42,134 nt of DNA, from positions 1 to 42,134 of the forward strand of contig WHTW01000059.1 of assembly GCA_009377525.1 (NCBI GenBank), written 5' to 3'. Shown here one piece after another: positions 32,102 to 40,949 of this stretch (the first letter of the stretch is position 1; every line of letters begins with the position of its first letter). A program made the position numbers and the translations under genes. The DNA is from Rhodospirillales bacterium. GTDB taxonomy: Bacteria > Pseudomonadota > Alphaproteobacteria > Reyranellales > Reyranellaceae. The notes beneath the pieces were generated by a model. The model searched no databases and had not been told where the DNA came from. It saw only the letters and a list, made by a program, of their open reading frames with translations.

Positions 32102-32166
32102 GGGGGCTCCCTGAAAACGCGGCGGACTATAATGGCGGGCCTCCTTGTGGCAAGGTGGCCGCGGCC

Positions 32167-33018
32167 ATGCGCTTTCTTTCGCTTCAGAGCCATGTTGCCT
32201 ACGGCTACGTGGGCAATCGGGCTGCGACCTTTCCCTTGCAACGATTGGGCCACGAGGTCTGGGCGGTCAACACGGTCGAATTCTCGAACCATACCGGCTA
32301 TGGCGCCTGGCGTGGCCGCACGGCCCCTGCCGATCAGGTCGCCGACATCGTCGCCGGCATCGAGGCGCTGGGCCTGTTGTCGCGCTGCGATGCGCTGCTG
32401 ACCGGCTATGTCGGCGATGCCGCGTTGGGCGACGTGGTGCTCGATACCGCACGCAAGGTGCGCGCGGCCAACCGTCGCGCGGTGTGGTGCTGTGACCCGG
32501 TGCTGGGCGACGTCGACACCGGCATCTACGTGAAGCCCGGCATCGACACCTTCTTCCGCGAGCGCGCCATTCCCCTGGCCGACCTGGTGACACCCAATCA
32601 CTTCGAGCTGGAGCACCTGACCGGCAGCAAGGTCTCGACCATGGCCGACGCGCTCGCTGCCGCACGCAGCCTGCTCAAAGGCCCGAAGCTCGCCCTGATC
32701 ACCAGCTTGCGCCGCGCCGATGCGCCGGCCGACCAGGTCGAGATGGTCGCGGTGAGCCACGAGGCGGCCTGGCGGATCGCAACGCCCCTGATCGGGTTCG
32801 AGATCGCGCCCAACGGAACAGGCGACGCCGTCGCCGCGTTGTTCTCGGCGCACTGGATCGAAAGCGGCGATGCCCCGGCAGCGCTCGGCAAGGCCGCCTC
32901 GTCGATCTACGCCGTGCTCGAGGCCACCGCGGCCATGGGCGAACGGGAACTCCAACTGGTCGCGGCACAGGACCGGATGATCTCGCCGTCGCGCCGCTTC
33001 ACCGCCGAAAAGCTGTAA
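32167..33018 (+). CDS. pdxY: Pyridoxal kinase
   Basis: A 283-residue ribokinase-fold kinase that phosphorylates pyridoxal for PLP salvage. The N-terminal SLQSHVAYGYVGNRAATFPLQRLG and VEFSNHTGYGAWRG are PdxY/PdxK signatures. WCCDPVLGD contributes the ATP and metal site, and PNGTGDAVAALFSAHW carries the catalytic aspartate and anion hole. The ATG at 32167 begins the first beta strand; earlier in-frame codons extend into the mcl2-like promoter region. The LysE gene starts 7 bases after its stop. Confidence 0.95.
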   Translation: MRFLSLQSHVAYGYVGNRAATFPLQRLGHEVWAVNTVEFSNHTGYGAWRGRTAPADQVADIVAGIEALGLLSRCDALLTGYVGDAALGDVVLDTARKVRAANRRAVWCCDPVLGDVDTGIYVKPGIDTFFRERAIPLADLVTPNHFELEHLTGSKVSTMADALAAARSLLKGPKLALITSLRRADAPADQVEMVAVSHEAAWRIATPLIGFEIAPNGTGDAVAALFSAHWIESGDAPAALGKAASSIYAVLEATAAMGERELQLVAAQDRMISPSRRFTAEKL

Positions 33019-33025
33019 CCGGTCG

Positions 33026-33721
33026 ATGAACGTTCCGGGCTTTCACTTCAATCCGATCGCGCTTGCCATCGAGGGCGCGGCCATCGGCTTCCTGATCGCC
33101 GTCCCGGTCGGGCCGGCGGCGGTGCTGTGCATCCGCCGCTCGATCACGGTCGGCGCCGTGGCGGGTTACATGACCGGGATCGGCGCGGCGCTGGGCGACG
33201 CGGTGTTCGGCGCCGGCGCCGCCTTCGGCCTGTCGATCGTCGAGCAGTTCGTCATCGAACGTGAGAAGTGGCTTTTGGGCATCGGCGGCATCGGCCTGGT
33301 GATCATGGGCTGGGCGACCATGCGCAATCGGCCGCGTACCGTCGGCGACCCGGTGGCCGACGACCGCGAGCATCAGGTGGCGACGCACTTCCACTACGCC
33401 AGCTCGAGCTTCTTCATCACCGTGTTCAATCCCTTGACCGTGATGGCCTTCGGCGCCGCCTTTGCCGGCCGCAATCTCGCGGGCGTCGGCGCCAGCCTGC
33501 CCGACGCGGCACTCCTGGTGGCGGCCGTATTCTGTGGCGCGCTGGCCTGGTGGGCCGTCATCTGCACGGCCGCTGTATCGCTGCGCCACCGTTTCACAGG
33601 GATGGGCCTGCTGTGGCTGAACCGCGTTTCGGGCGCGGTGATCCTGGGCTTCGGCGTGGTGGCCTTGATCTCGCTGCTGCCGCTGCCATGGCGGCAGATC
33701 GGCCGCACGCTCGGGCTTTAA
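33026..33721 (+). CDS. LysE-family amino-acid/metabolite exporter
   Basis: A 231-residue membrane protein with about six helices. The LysE/RhtB signature is AAIGFLIAVPVGPAAVLCIRRSITVG followed by MTGIGAALGDAVFGAGAAFG. The middle carries FFITVFNPLTVMAFGAAFAG, the conserved NP motif. Members export amino acids or small metabolites. It is 7 bases downstream of pdxY and 39 bases upstream of the radical SAM operon, so it may serve either. Confidence 0.92.
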   Translation: MNVPGFHFNPIALAIEGAAIGFLIAVPVGPAAVLCIRRSITVGAVAGYMTGIGAALGDAVFGAGAAFGLSIVEQFVIEREKWLLGIGGIGLVIMGWATMRNRPRTVGDPVADDREHQVATHFHYASSSFFITVFNPLTVMAFGAAFAGRNLAGVGASLPDAALLVAAVFCGALAWWAVICTAAVSLRHRFTGMGLLWLNRVSGAVILGFGVVALISLLPLPWRQIGRTLGL

Positions 33722-33760
33722 TCCCACTATACTCGGGTCAACCGCAGCAGGACTCCGTCG

Positions 33761-34699
33761 ATGTTGCCCATTCTGCTCGACGCCGCGAAGTTCAAGGATG
33801 CGCTGGTGACCGCCAAGGGCGAAGAGCGCGCCCATGTGGCACTCCGGTCGCTCGAGACCCTGTGGTTCAACACCGGGACGCTCTGCAATCTCACCTGCCA
33901 GAACTGCTACATCGAATCCTCGCCGCGCAACGATCGCCTGGCCTATCTCTCGGCCGCCGAGGTCGCCGACTATCTCGACGAGATCGAGCGCGACGGCCAC
34001 GGCACGAAGCTGATCGGCTTCACCGGCGGCGAGCCCTTCATGAATCGCGACCTGCCGGCCATGCTGGAGGACGTGCTGTCGCGCGGGCTCAGGGCCATGG
34101 TGCTGACCAATGCCATGAAGCCGATGCACAAGATGAAGCCAGCCCTGCTTGGCCTGCTGGCGCGCCACGGTCGCAGCCTCACGATCCGCGTCTCGCTCGA
34201 CCACTACGAGCGGACCCTGCACGAGAAAGAGCGCGGTTTGCGGACCTGGAAGCCGACCATCGACGGCTTGGTGTGGCTCGCGCAGTCGGGCTTCGACGTG
34301 CATGTCGCGGGGCGGCGGTTCTCCGACGAGACCGAAGAGCAGGTGCGCGCGGGCTATGCCCGGCTCTTCGCCGAGCTCGGCGTGGCGATCAACGCAAGCA
34401 GTCCCGTGTCGCTGGTCCTGTTTCCGGAAATGGACGCCAGGGTCGACGTTCCGGAGATCACCACGGCCTGCTGGGGCATCCTCAGGAAATCGCCCGACAG
34501 CGTGATGTGCGCCTCGGCCCGCATGGTGGTGAAGCGCAAGGGGGCCGACCGTCCGGCCGTCGTCGCCTGCACGTTGCTGCCCTACGACCCGCAGTTCGAG
34601 CTCGGCAACACGCTGGCCGAAAGCGTCGGCGCCGTGCGCCTCAACCATCCGCACTGCGCCAAGTTCTGCGTGCTGGGCGGCGCGGCCTGCAGCCAGTGA
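33761..34699 (+). CDS. Radical SAM protein with C-terminal cysteine-rich tail
   Basis: A 312-residue radical SAM enzyme. The CxxxCxxC cluster site is CNLTCQNCYIESSP (from residue 42). GFTGGEPFMNRDL follows, with the GGE SAM-contacting motif. The C-terminus holds extra cysteines in VVACTLLPYDPQFELG and HCAKFCVLGGAACS, suggesting a SPASM-like or other auxiliary cluster. Its GTGA stop-start overlap with the next gene shows operon coupling. The two transferases downstream belong to families first named as radical-SAM/selenodomain-associated, later tied to arsenosugar synthesis. This protein is shorter and differs from typical ArsS. The substrate is unknown. Confidence 0.88.
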   Translation: MLPILLDAAKFKDALVTAKGEERAHVALRSLETLWFNTGTLCNLTCQNCYIESSPRNDRLAYLSAAEVADYLDEIERDGHGTKLIGFTGGEPFMNRDLPAMLEDVLSRGLRAMVLTNAMKPMHKMKPALLGLLARHGRSLTIRVSLDHYERTLHEKERGLRTWKPTIDGLVWLAQSGFDVHVAGRRFSDETEEQVRAGYARLFAELGVAINASSPVSLVLFPEMDARVDVPEITTACWGILRKSPDSVMCASARMVVKRKGADRPAVVACTLLPYDPQFELGNTLAESVGAVRLNHPHCAKFCVLGGAACSQ

Positions 34700-35385
34700 C
34701 GACCGACATCGACGTCGTCATCCCGACCCTGAACGCCTCGGCGAGTCTGGCGCGCACCCTGGCCGCACTCGGCGGCGTCGATTGCCCGTTCTCCCTCTCC
34801 GTCACGGTCTGCGACGGCGGCTCGCACGACGACACGACGGCGATCGCGCGCGATGCCGGCGCTCTTGTCGTGACAACCGAAGCCAGCCGCGGTCGACAAC
34901 TCGCCGCCGGGGCGATCGCAGGCAGCGCACCGTGGCTCCTTTTCCTGCATGCCGATACGGCGCTGGGTTCCGGCTGGACTGATGCCGTCCACGGTTTCCG
35001 ATCGGACACAGCAAATGACGTCAGGGCCGGCTACTTCCGGCTGCGTCTCGCATCGCCCGATCCCCGCGCCCGCCGCGTCGAGCGCCTCGCGGCCTGGCGC
35101 TGCCGGCGCCTTGGCCTGCCTTATGGCGACCAAGGCCTCCTCATGGCGCGGGCCTTCTACCATCGCCTCGGCGGGTTTCGAGCGCTGCCCTTGATGGAAG
35201 ATGTCGAGTTCGCACGCCGCATCGGCAGGCGTAACCTGGTCGAGCTCGAGGCCGATGCCGTCACCTCGGCGCGGCGCTACGAAAGGGATGGCTGGCTGCT
35301 GCGTCCGATGCGAAACCTGTCGTGCCTCACCCTGTTCTTCGCCGGCGTGCCGACGACCGTCATCCGACGCCTTTACGGCTCATGA
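34696..35385 (+). CDS. Family 2 glycosyltransferase-like, rSAM-associated transferase 2 (TIGR04283 type)
   Basis: A 229-residue GT-A fold transferase. The N-terminal strand is IDVVIPTLNASASLARTLAA, CDGGSHDDT follows, and EASRGRQLAAGAIAG with LLFLHADTALG carries the family signature and DxD-like HAD. YGDQGLLMARAFYHRLGGF and MEDVEFARRIGR complete the pattern. The GTG start at 34696 overlaps the radical SAM stop. Characterised relatives act in arsenosugar formation; the donor and acceptor here are unknown. Confidence 0.9.
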   Translation: MTTDIDVVIPTLNASASLARTLAALGGVDCPFSLSVTVCDGGSHDDTTAIARDAGALVVTTEASRGRQLAAGAIAGSAPWLLFLHADTALGSGWTDAVHGFRSDTANDVRAGYFRLRLASPDPRARRVERLAAWRCRRLGLPYGDQGLLMARAFYHRLGGFRALPLMEDVEFARRIGRRNLVELEADAVTSARRYERDGWLLRPMRNLSCLTLFFAGVPTTVIRRLYGS

Positions 35386-36011
35386 AACGCCATCTCGTGA
35401 TCTTCGCTCGCGCACCGCAGGCCGGACGCGTGAAGCGCCGGCTGGCGGGCGAGATCGGCCAGACTGCAGCCGTGCGGTTCTATCGCACGATCCTCGGCCA
35501 GCAGATCAGGCGACTGGCCAACGACCGACGCTGGTCGGTCTGGCTGTTCGTCACGCCCGACGATTCGCTCGGCCATCCGGCGTGGCGCGGAATTCCGCGA
35601 GGACGCGTGAGCCGTCAAGGCTCAGGCGATCTCGGCCAACGCATGAAGCGGCCGTTCGAAGCGCTTCCGCCGGGGCCCGTCGTGCTGGTCGGCAGTGACA
35701 TCCCGGCGATGCGGCGCCAGCACATCGCCCACGCTTTTCGCCTGCTCGGCCGCCACGATCTGGTGTTCGGGCCGGCGAGCGACGGTGGTTTCTGGCTGGT
35801 CGGGGCGCGGCGCGCCAAGCCGATGCCGCGCGCTCTGTTCGCCCGCGTGCGCTGGTCGACGGCACATGCGCTCGCCGACACATTGGCGGGCATTCCGAAT
35901 CGATTCTCGACCGTGCTCGCCGACACGCTCGACGATATCGACGACGCCCCGGACTTGCGACGCCTGCAACAGAAGGTTGCGCAGCCATCGAAGTCTTTCA
36001 CAGCTTTGTGA
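35382..36011 (+). CDS. rSAM-associated transferase 1 (TIGR04282 / DUF2064)
   Basis: A 209-residue nucleotidyltransferase-like protein. LVIFARAPQAGRVKRRLAGE is the CofC/MobA-like start with the pyrophosphorylase loop. VVLVGSDIPAMRRQHIAHAF and GPASDGGFWLVGARR are the family's metal and substrate blocks. The ATG overlaps the previous stop (ATGA). It is the last gene of the three-gene operon. It may activate a sugar or acid as a nucleotide derivative for transferase 2; this is inferred from fold and pairing. Confidence 0.9.
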   Translation: MKRHLVIFARAPQAGRVKRRLAGEIGQTAAVRFYRTILGQQIRRLANDRRWSVWLFVTPDDSLGHPAWRGIPRGRVSRQGSGDLGQRMKRPFEALPPGPVVLVGSDIPAMRRQHIAHAFRLLGRHDLVFGPASDGGFWLVGARRAKPMPRALFARVRWSTAHALADTLAGIPNRFSTVLADTLDDIDDAPDLRRLQQKVAQPSKSFTAL

Positions 36012-36110
36012 TTGCGCCTCTGTGACGGCTTTGCTTCAACTTGCTAAGCTAACTCCCCGCTGCTCTTGAGAAAATTGCTGTCGCCGATCTGGCAAAAAGC
36101 CGGGGGAGAG

Positions 36111-39100
36111 ATGGCCATCACGTCTGGACGGCGCCCGATCTGGCGCATTTCCTGCGGCACCCTGTCTGTATCAGCATTGGGCTGCATCGCGGTCGTGCTG
36201 AGCCCGCCAACCGCACACGCAAACTGCAACAACGCCGCTCCGGGGAGCGGCCAGACGGTCACCTGCGATGCCGCGGCACCCAACCCGGACACGACGGGAG
36301 TCAATGCTGTCGCAGGCAGCACCAATGTCACGATCAATGTCACGGCGGGAGCAAGCGTTGCCGTTCAGCGCAGCACCACACCCACCGCGCTCAGCGTCAT
36401 CGGTAGCAGCCAGATCACCAATGGTGGCGTGATCAACCTGTCGGGCGGCGGCGGCAGCGGAGGCAATCGCGGCGCCGGGATGGTCGGCATGGCCGACGGC
36501 AACACCCTAACCAACAGCGGCACGATCGGCACGACCGGCGCCTTCAACGACGGCATGGCCGCCAATGGCAGCAACAACGTGCTCATGAACAACGGGACGA
36601 TCACGACGGTGGGCTCGAATGCCTATGGAATGACGGCGGCCTGGGGCCAGACCAACGTCGGGCAGACCAACAACAACCTCACCAACAACGGCTCAGTGAC
36701 GACCAGCGGGTCGGATGCGCGCGCCGCTTCGATCCTCGGCGGGAACGGCACGGTCACCAACACCGGCTCGCTCACGACCAACGGCAACGGCAGCACCGCC
36801 GTCTACATGCAGGGCAACAACGACACTCTCATCAACAGCGGCACGATCCGCACCACGGGCGCCGGCGCCGAAGGCGTGTTCTCGAACACGCTCTCTTCCA
36901 CCTTCACCGCGCAGATCCAGAACCTCTCGGGCGGCCAGATCATCAGCGACAACGGCTCCGCCCTGCGCACGCTCAACGGCAACACCACGATCACCAACGC
37001 AGGCCTGATCCAGTCCGGGGCGGGTGTCGCCTTGAACGGCGGCAACAGCACCACCAGCTCCATCACCATGATCCTGCAGACCGGCTCGCAGATCGTGGGT
37101 TCGGTCAACGGCGGCGCCGGCAACAACCAGGTCCGGCTGCAAGGCTCCGGACTGGTCGACAACGCCTTCACCCGGTTCCAGACGCTCATCATGCAGGGAA
37201 CGGACTGGACCTGGAACGGGAGCGGCGATTTCGCCAACACTTTCGTCGATACCGGCATCCTGCGCCTGCAAAGCTCGCTCACCGGCAACGCGACCGTGGC
37301 GCCGGGCGCCACCCTCGAAGCGAGCGCGCAGACGCTCAATCCCACGGTGACGAACAACGGCCTGCTGCGCTTCGCGCAACCGGGTGCGGGAACCTATACC
37401 GGCACGATCTCCGGCACCGGCGTCGTCGAGAAGACGGGCGCGGGCGTGCTCACCCTGGCGCCTGTCGCCGCGGGCGGCAACACCTACTCCGGCGGCACGA
37501 TCTTCACCGCAGGCACGGTGGCGGTCGGCGCCGACAACGCGCTCGGTGCGCCAACCGGCGCGCTGACATTCAATGGCGGCACGCTGCAGTTCGCCAACAG
37601 CTTCGATCTGGCCGCGACGCGGCCGATCACCCTCACGGCGGCTGGCGGCACCATCGACACGCAGGGTTTCTCGACCACGATCGCCCAGGGCGTGACCGGA
37701 ACAGGCGCGCTCACCAAGCTCGGCTCGGGCATCCTGACGATGAACGGCAACAACCCGTACGGCGGCGGAACGAACGTCACGGCGGGCACGCTCATCGTCG
37801 GCGACGCCGCCCATCCGGCCGCGGCCTTGTCGGGCGGCGGCCCGGTCAATGTCGCGGCGGGCGCCACGCTCGGGGGCTACGGCAGCGTCTCGGGGACCGT
37901 CGTCAACAACGGCACGATCGCGGCGGCGAACGCCGCGCTGGCCGGCGGGCCGATCGGCAACTTCACCATCAACGGCACACTGCTGAACAGCAGCATTGTC
38001 GACCTCGCCGGAAGCGGCGTCGGCAACAGCCTGACGGTGGCCGGCAACTATGTCGGCAACAACGGCCAGTTGCTCGTGAACACGGTGCTCGGGCCGGACA
38101 ACTCAGCCTCCGACAAGCTGGTTGTTTCCGGCGGATCGGCGACGGGCACGACGGGGATCACGGTGAACAACGTGGGCGGCACCGGTGCGGCCAGCCGAGC
38201 CGACGGAATCCTGGTCATCCAGGCGGTGAACGGCGCCACGACGGCGGGAAACGCCTTTTCCCTTTCGCGGTCCGTGTCGGCAGGTGCCTATGAGTATCTG
38301 CTCTTCAAGGGTGGCGTCTCGTCGGGCACCGGCGACAACTGGTATCTGCGCTCGACGGTGGTGGCAGGCCCCACCGCGGCGCCGGGGTCGCCGCCCCTGC
38401 CCACGCCGGGTCCGGACGGCAAGCCCATTCCGCTCTTCCGCCCGGAAGTGCCGCTCTACTCGGCCATCCCGCCCACCATCCGTCAGCTTGGCCTGGCGGC
38501 GCTCGGCACCTTCCATGAGCGCCGCGGCGAGCAGAGCTTCATCACTAGAGCCGGCCTTCCATCGGCCGCCTGGGCGCGCGTCTTCGGCCAGCACATGGAA
38601 CAGAAGTGGGGCCAGGACACCTCGCCCAGCCTCAGCGCCAATATCGCCGGCGTGCAGGCCGGCCTCGATCTCTTCGCCCGGGGAACGGCAGGCGAGCATC
38701 GCGACCAGCTCGGCCTCTTCTTCGGCTACAGCGCGCTCAACGGCACCGTGAACGGCTTCGCCATCGGTCAGGAGGACGTGGCCGTCGGCTCCCTGTCGAT
38801 CAACGGCTACTCGCTGGGCGCCTACTGGACCCATATCGGACCCAGCAACTGGTACACCGATCTCGTGCTGATGAACACCTGGGTCAACGCCAATCCGCTT
38901 TCCGCCCGAAACATCGGCACCACCAGCACCGGCAACATCATCACCGCGTCGCTCGAAGCCGGATATCCCATTGCGCTCGCCTCGTACCTGGTGCTCGAAC
39001 CGCAAGTGCAGGCGATCTGGCAGCACCTGTCGCTTGCCAGCAGTCAGGACCGCATATCAACCATCGGTTTTGGCGAGACCGACACGGCGGCCGGCCGGCT

Positions 39101-39389
39101 GGGCGTGCGCCTGCAAGGCAACATCGAAACGGACAAGGGCCTGGTGCAGCCCTTCGTCACGACCAATCTCTGGTACGGCTCGGCTGCGACCGACAATGTC
39201 ACCTTCGCCAGCACCGATGTCATTCCCACGGCTGTCCAGAACACGACCTCGTTCGAGGTCCGCGCCGGCCTGTCGGCCACGCTCTCCAAGTTCGCGAACA
39301 TCTATGCGAGCGTCGGCTATGCGACCGAGCTCACCGGCGACTATGGCAAAGCCGTCAAGGGCCGGCTCGGCGTGCGCATGACTTGGTAG
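36111..39389 (+). CDS. Type Va autotransporter with beta-helix passenger
   Basis: A 1092-residue outer-membrane autotransporter. The leader WRISCGTLSVSALGCIAVVLSPPTAHA is followed by a passenger rich in Gly, Asn, Thr and Ser with repeated short units such as TNSGTI, MNNGTI, TNNGSV, TNTGSL and INSGTI. Two autotransporter-associated beta-strand repeats follow (VVEKTGAGVLTLAPV and ALTKLGSGILTMNGN, each leading to a GTL or GTV unit). From about residue 819 an autotransporter beta-barrel (AAWARVFGQHMEQKWG to GRLGVRMTW) ends in the terminal aromatic Trp. The ATG at 36111 has GGGGGAG just upstream; TTG 36066 is a weaker alternative. Cysteines are nearly absent after the leader. The ligand or activity of the passenger is unknown. 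It may be an adhesin. Confidence 0.92.
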   Translation: MAITSGRRPIWRISCGTLSVSALGCIAVVLSPPTAHANCNNAAPGSGQTVTCDAAAPNPDTTGVNAVAGSTNVTINVTAGASVAVQRSTTPTALSVIGSSQITNGGVINLSGGGGSGGNRGAGMVGMADGNTLTNSGTIGTTGAFNDGMAANGSNNVLMNNGTITTVGSNAYGMTAAWGQTNVGQTNNNLTNNGSVTTSGSDARAASILGGNGTVTNTGSLTTNGNGSTAVYMQGNNDTLINSGTIRTTGAGAEGVFSNTLSSTFTAQIQNLSGGQIISDNGSALRTLNGNTTITNAGLIQSGAGVALNGGNSTTSSITMILQTGSQIVGSVNGGAGNNQVRLQGSGLVDNAFTRFQTLIMQGTDWTWNGSGDFANTFVDTGILRLQSSLTGNATVAPGATLEASAQTLNPTVTNNGLLRFAQPGAGTYTGTISGTGVVEKTGAGVLTLAPVAAGGNTYSGGTIFTAGTVAVGADNALGAPTGALTFNGGTLQFANSFDLAATRPITLTAAGGTIDTQGFSTTIAQGVTGTGALTKLGSGILTMNGNNPYGGGTNVTAGTLIVGDAAHPAAALSGGGPVNVAAGATLGGYGSVSGTVVNNGTIAAANAALAGGPIGNFTINGTLLNSSIVDLAGSGVGNSLTVAGNYVGNNGQLLVNTVLGPDNSASDKLVVSGGSATGTTGITVNNVGGTGAASRADGILVIQAVNGATTAGNAFSLSRSVSAGAYEYLLFKGGVSSGTGDNWYLRSTVVAGPTAAPGSPPLPTPGPDGKPIPLFRPEVPLYSAIPPTIRQLGLAALGTFHERRGEQSFITRAGLPSAAWARVFGQHMEQKWGQDTSPSLSANIAGVQAGLDLFARGTAGEHRDQLGLFFGYSALNGTVNGFAIGQEDVAVGSLSINGYSLGAYWTHIGPSNWYTDLVLMNTWVNANPLSARNIGTTSTGNIITASLEAGYPIALASYLVLEPQVQAIWQHLSLASSQDRISTIGFGETDTAAGRLGVRLQGNIETDKGLVQPFVTTNLWYGSAATDNVTFASTDVIPTAVQNTTSFEVRAGLSATLSKFANIYASVGYATELTGDYGKAVKGRLGVRMTW

Positions 39390-39404
39390 GCCGCCCTCGC
39401 GCGC

Positions 39405-40835
39405 TCAGCCCGGCAAGCGCTCCTTGAGCCGGTCGAGCTCGGCTCGCACCGCGGCGAACACCGACTCCCAGTCGCCCGGCTGCGGCTGGCGGAACAGGCG
39501 CGCCGAGGGATACCAGGGCGCGCGCGTGCCGCCGAGCTGCCAGCGCCAATCGACCGTCGACGGCGACAGCACCCAGGTCCGAAGTCCCATCGCCGCCGCG
39601 AGGTGGGCGATCGGCGCATCGATCGAGATCAGCAGATCGAGCTGCGACAGCGCCGTTGCCGCCTCGGCGAAATCAAAGATGCCGCGGCCGACATCGTGCA
39701 CCAGGCCGCCGGCACCGAACGTCTGGATGTCCTTCTGGTGCACCCCGCCCTGCAGGCTGAACAGCAGGAGCTGGGGGTCGCCGGCGAATTCCATGAATCG
39801 CGCGAACGACACCGAGCGTTGGCGGTCCTGCGGCCGGCCGGGCATGCCCGCCCAGTAGATGCCGACGCTGAGCTTCGCCTTCTCGATGCGGCCGAGCTTG
39901 ATGCGGCTGTCGGCCGGCGCCTTCAGGTAGGGTGCCTGCAGCGCGGGCGCGTCGAAGTCGGCGCGGCAGAGATGCGGCAGCGACACCATCGAGGCATGCA
40001 GGTCGAACTCCGGCAGCGGCTCGCCCTCGGCGACGACGTGGTCGATGAAGTCGACGGTGCCCAAAAGATCTTTCAGCAGCGCCTGGCAGAGCACGACGAC
40101 GGTGGCGCCGCGGCGCTTCAGCTCGCGGGCGAAGCGCACGAACAAGAGCACGTCGCCCAGCCCCTGCTCGGGATAGAGCAGGATGCGCTTGCCGCCGATC
40201 GGGCCGCCGTCCCACGCCGGTTGCCGGAAGTCCGGCGCCGGCGTCTCGGGCAGCCGCTTGCGCGCCTCGTAGGCGGCGAAGCCCTGCGCCAGCTCGCCGC
40301 GCATCAGCAGCGCGATGGCGAGCTCCACTCGGGCGCGCCGGTTGTCGGGGTTCAGCGCCAGCGCCCGACCGAAGCAGCCGACGGCTTCGTCGATGCGACC
40401 GAGATCGCGCAGGCAGAGCGCCAGATTGAAGAAGCCCTCGCCGTAGTCGCGGTTGAGCGTGATCGAATGGAAGTGATGCTTCACCGCTTCGTCGAGCCGG
40501 TTGGCGGCGCGCAGGGCGTTGCCGAGGTTGGAATGCAGAGCCGGATTGCCGGGATCGGCCGCCAGCGACAGGCGATGATGCGACATCGAGGCTTCGAGTT
40601 TGCCCGCGAGGCGCAGCGCCACGCCGAGATTGTTGTGCAGCTCGGCGTGATAGGGCCGCACGGCCAAGAGCTTCAGGTAAGATGTGATCGCCTCTTCGAG
40701 GCGGCCGGCGCGGTGGGCCTGCGCGGCCAGGCGAAGCTGCTGGACGAATGTGTCATCGCCACCGAACAAAGGCGTCGGCACAGCAGAAGCCTGCGATTCC
40801 TGACGTAAGGGATAAAGCGACGGCGTGTCGTTCAC
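39405..40835 (-). CDS. TPR-repeat glycosyltransferase-like protein
   Basis: A 476-residue protein. Residues 30-205 contain about five TPR units (HRAGRLEEAITSYLKLLAVR, ELHNNLGVALRLAGKLEAS, ALHSNLGNALRAANRLDEAV, GFFNLALCLRDLGRIDEAV and RARVELAIALLMRG). Residues 215-476 form a GT-B, GT9-like domain with KRILLYPEQGLGDVLLFVRF, VGIYWAGMPGRPQDRQRSV and LDLLISIDAPIAHLAAAMG, the usual nucleotide-sugar site. Such fusions are common in alphaproteobacteria and are proposed to modify proteins or surface glycans. The GTG start (40835) was taken because AAGAGG precedes it. It converges on the autotransporter gene 15 bases away; whether that protein is its target is speculation. Confidence 0.88.
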   Translation of the reverse strand: MNDTPSLYPLRQESQASAVPTPLFGGDDTFVQQLRLAAQAHRAGRLEEAITSYLKLLAVRPYHAELHNNLGVALRLAGKLEASMSHHRLSLAADPGNPALHSNLGNALRAANRLDEAVKHHFHSITLNRDYGEGFFNLALCLRDLGRIDEAVGCFGRALALNPDNRRARVELAIALLMRGELAQGFAAYEARKRLPETPAPDFRQPAWDGGPIGGKRILLYPEQGLGDVLLFVRFARELKRRGATVVVLCQALLKDLLGTVDFIDHVVAEGEPLPEFDLHASMVSLPHLCRADFDAPALQAPYLKAPADSRIKLGRIEKAKLSVGIYWAGMPGRPQDRQRSVSFARFMEFAGDPQLLLFSLQGGVHQKDIQTFGAGGLVHDVGRGIFDFAEAATALSQLDLLISIDAPIAHLAAAMGLRTWVLSPSTVDWRWQLGGTRAPWYPSARLFRQPQPGDWESVFAAVRAELDRLKERLPG

Positions 40836-40949
40836 CCTCTTATCTTACATGAAATACTGCCCTTAAACACCTGCAGTTAATAGATTTTCGTTTAGATTCA
40901 GGGTCATAGAAGGAAAGCGCAGCCCATGCGTCCGCAGCAAATTCTTCTG

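Noticed and set aside
33761..36011. Calling the operon an arsenosugar cluster outright
   Set aside because: No arsM or arsenic-resistance gene is present and the radical SAM protein differs from typical ArsS, so only the family link is stated.
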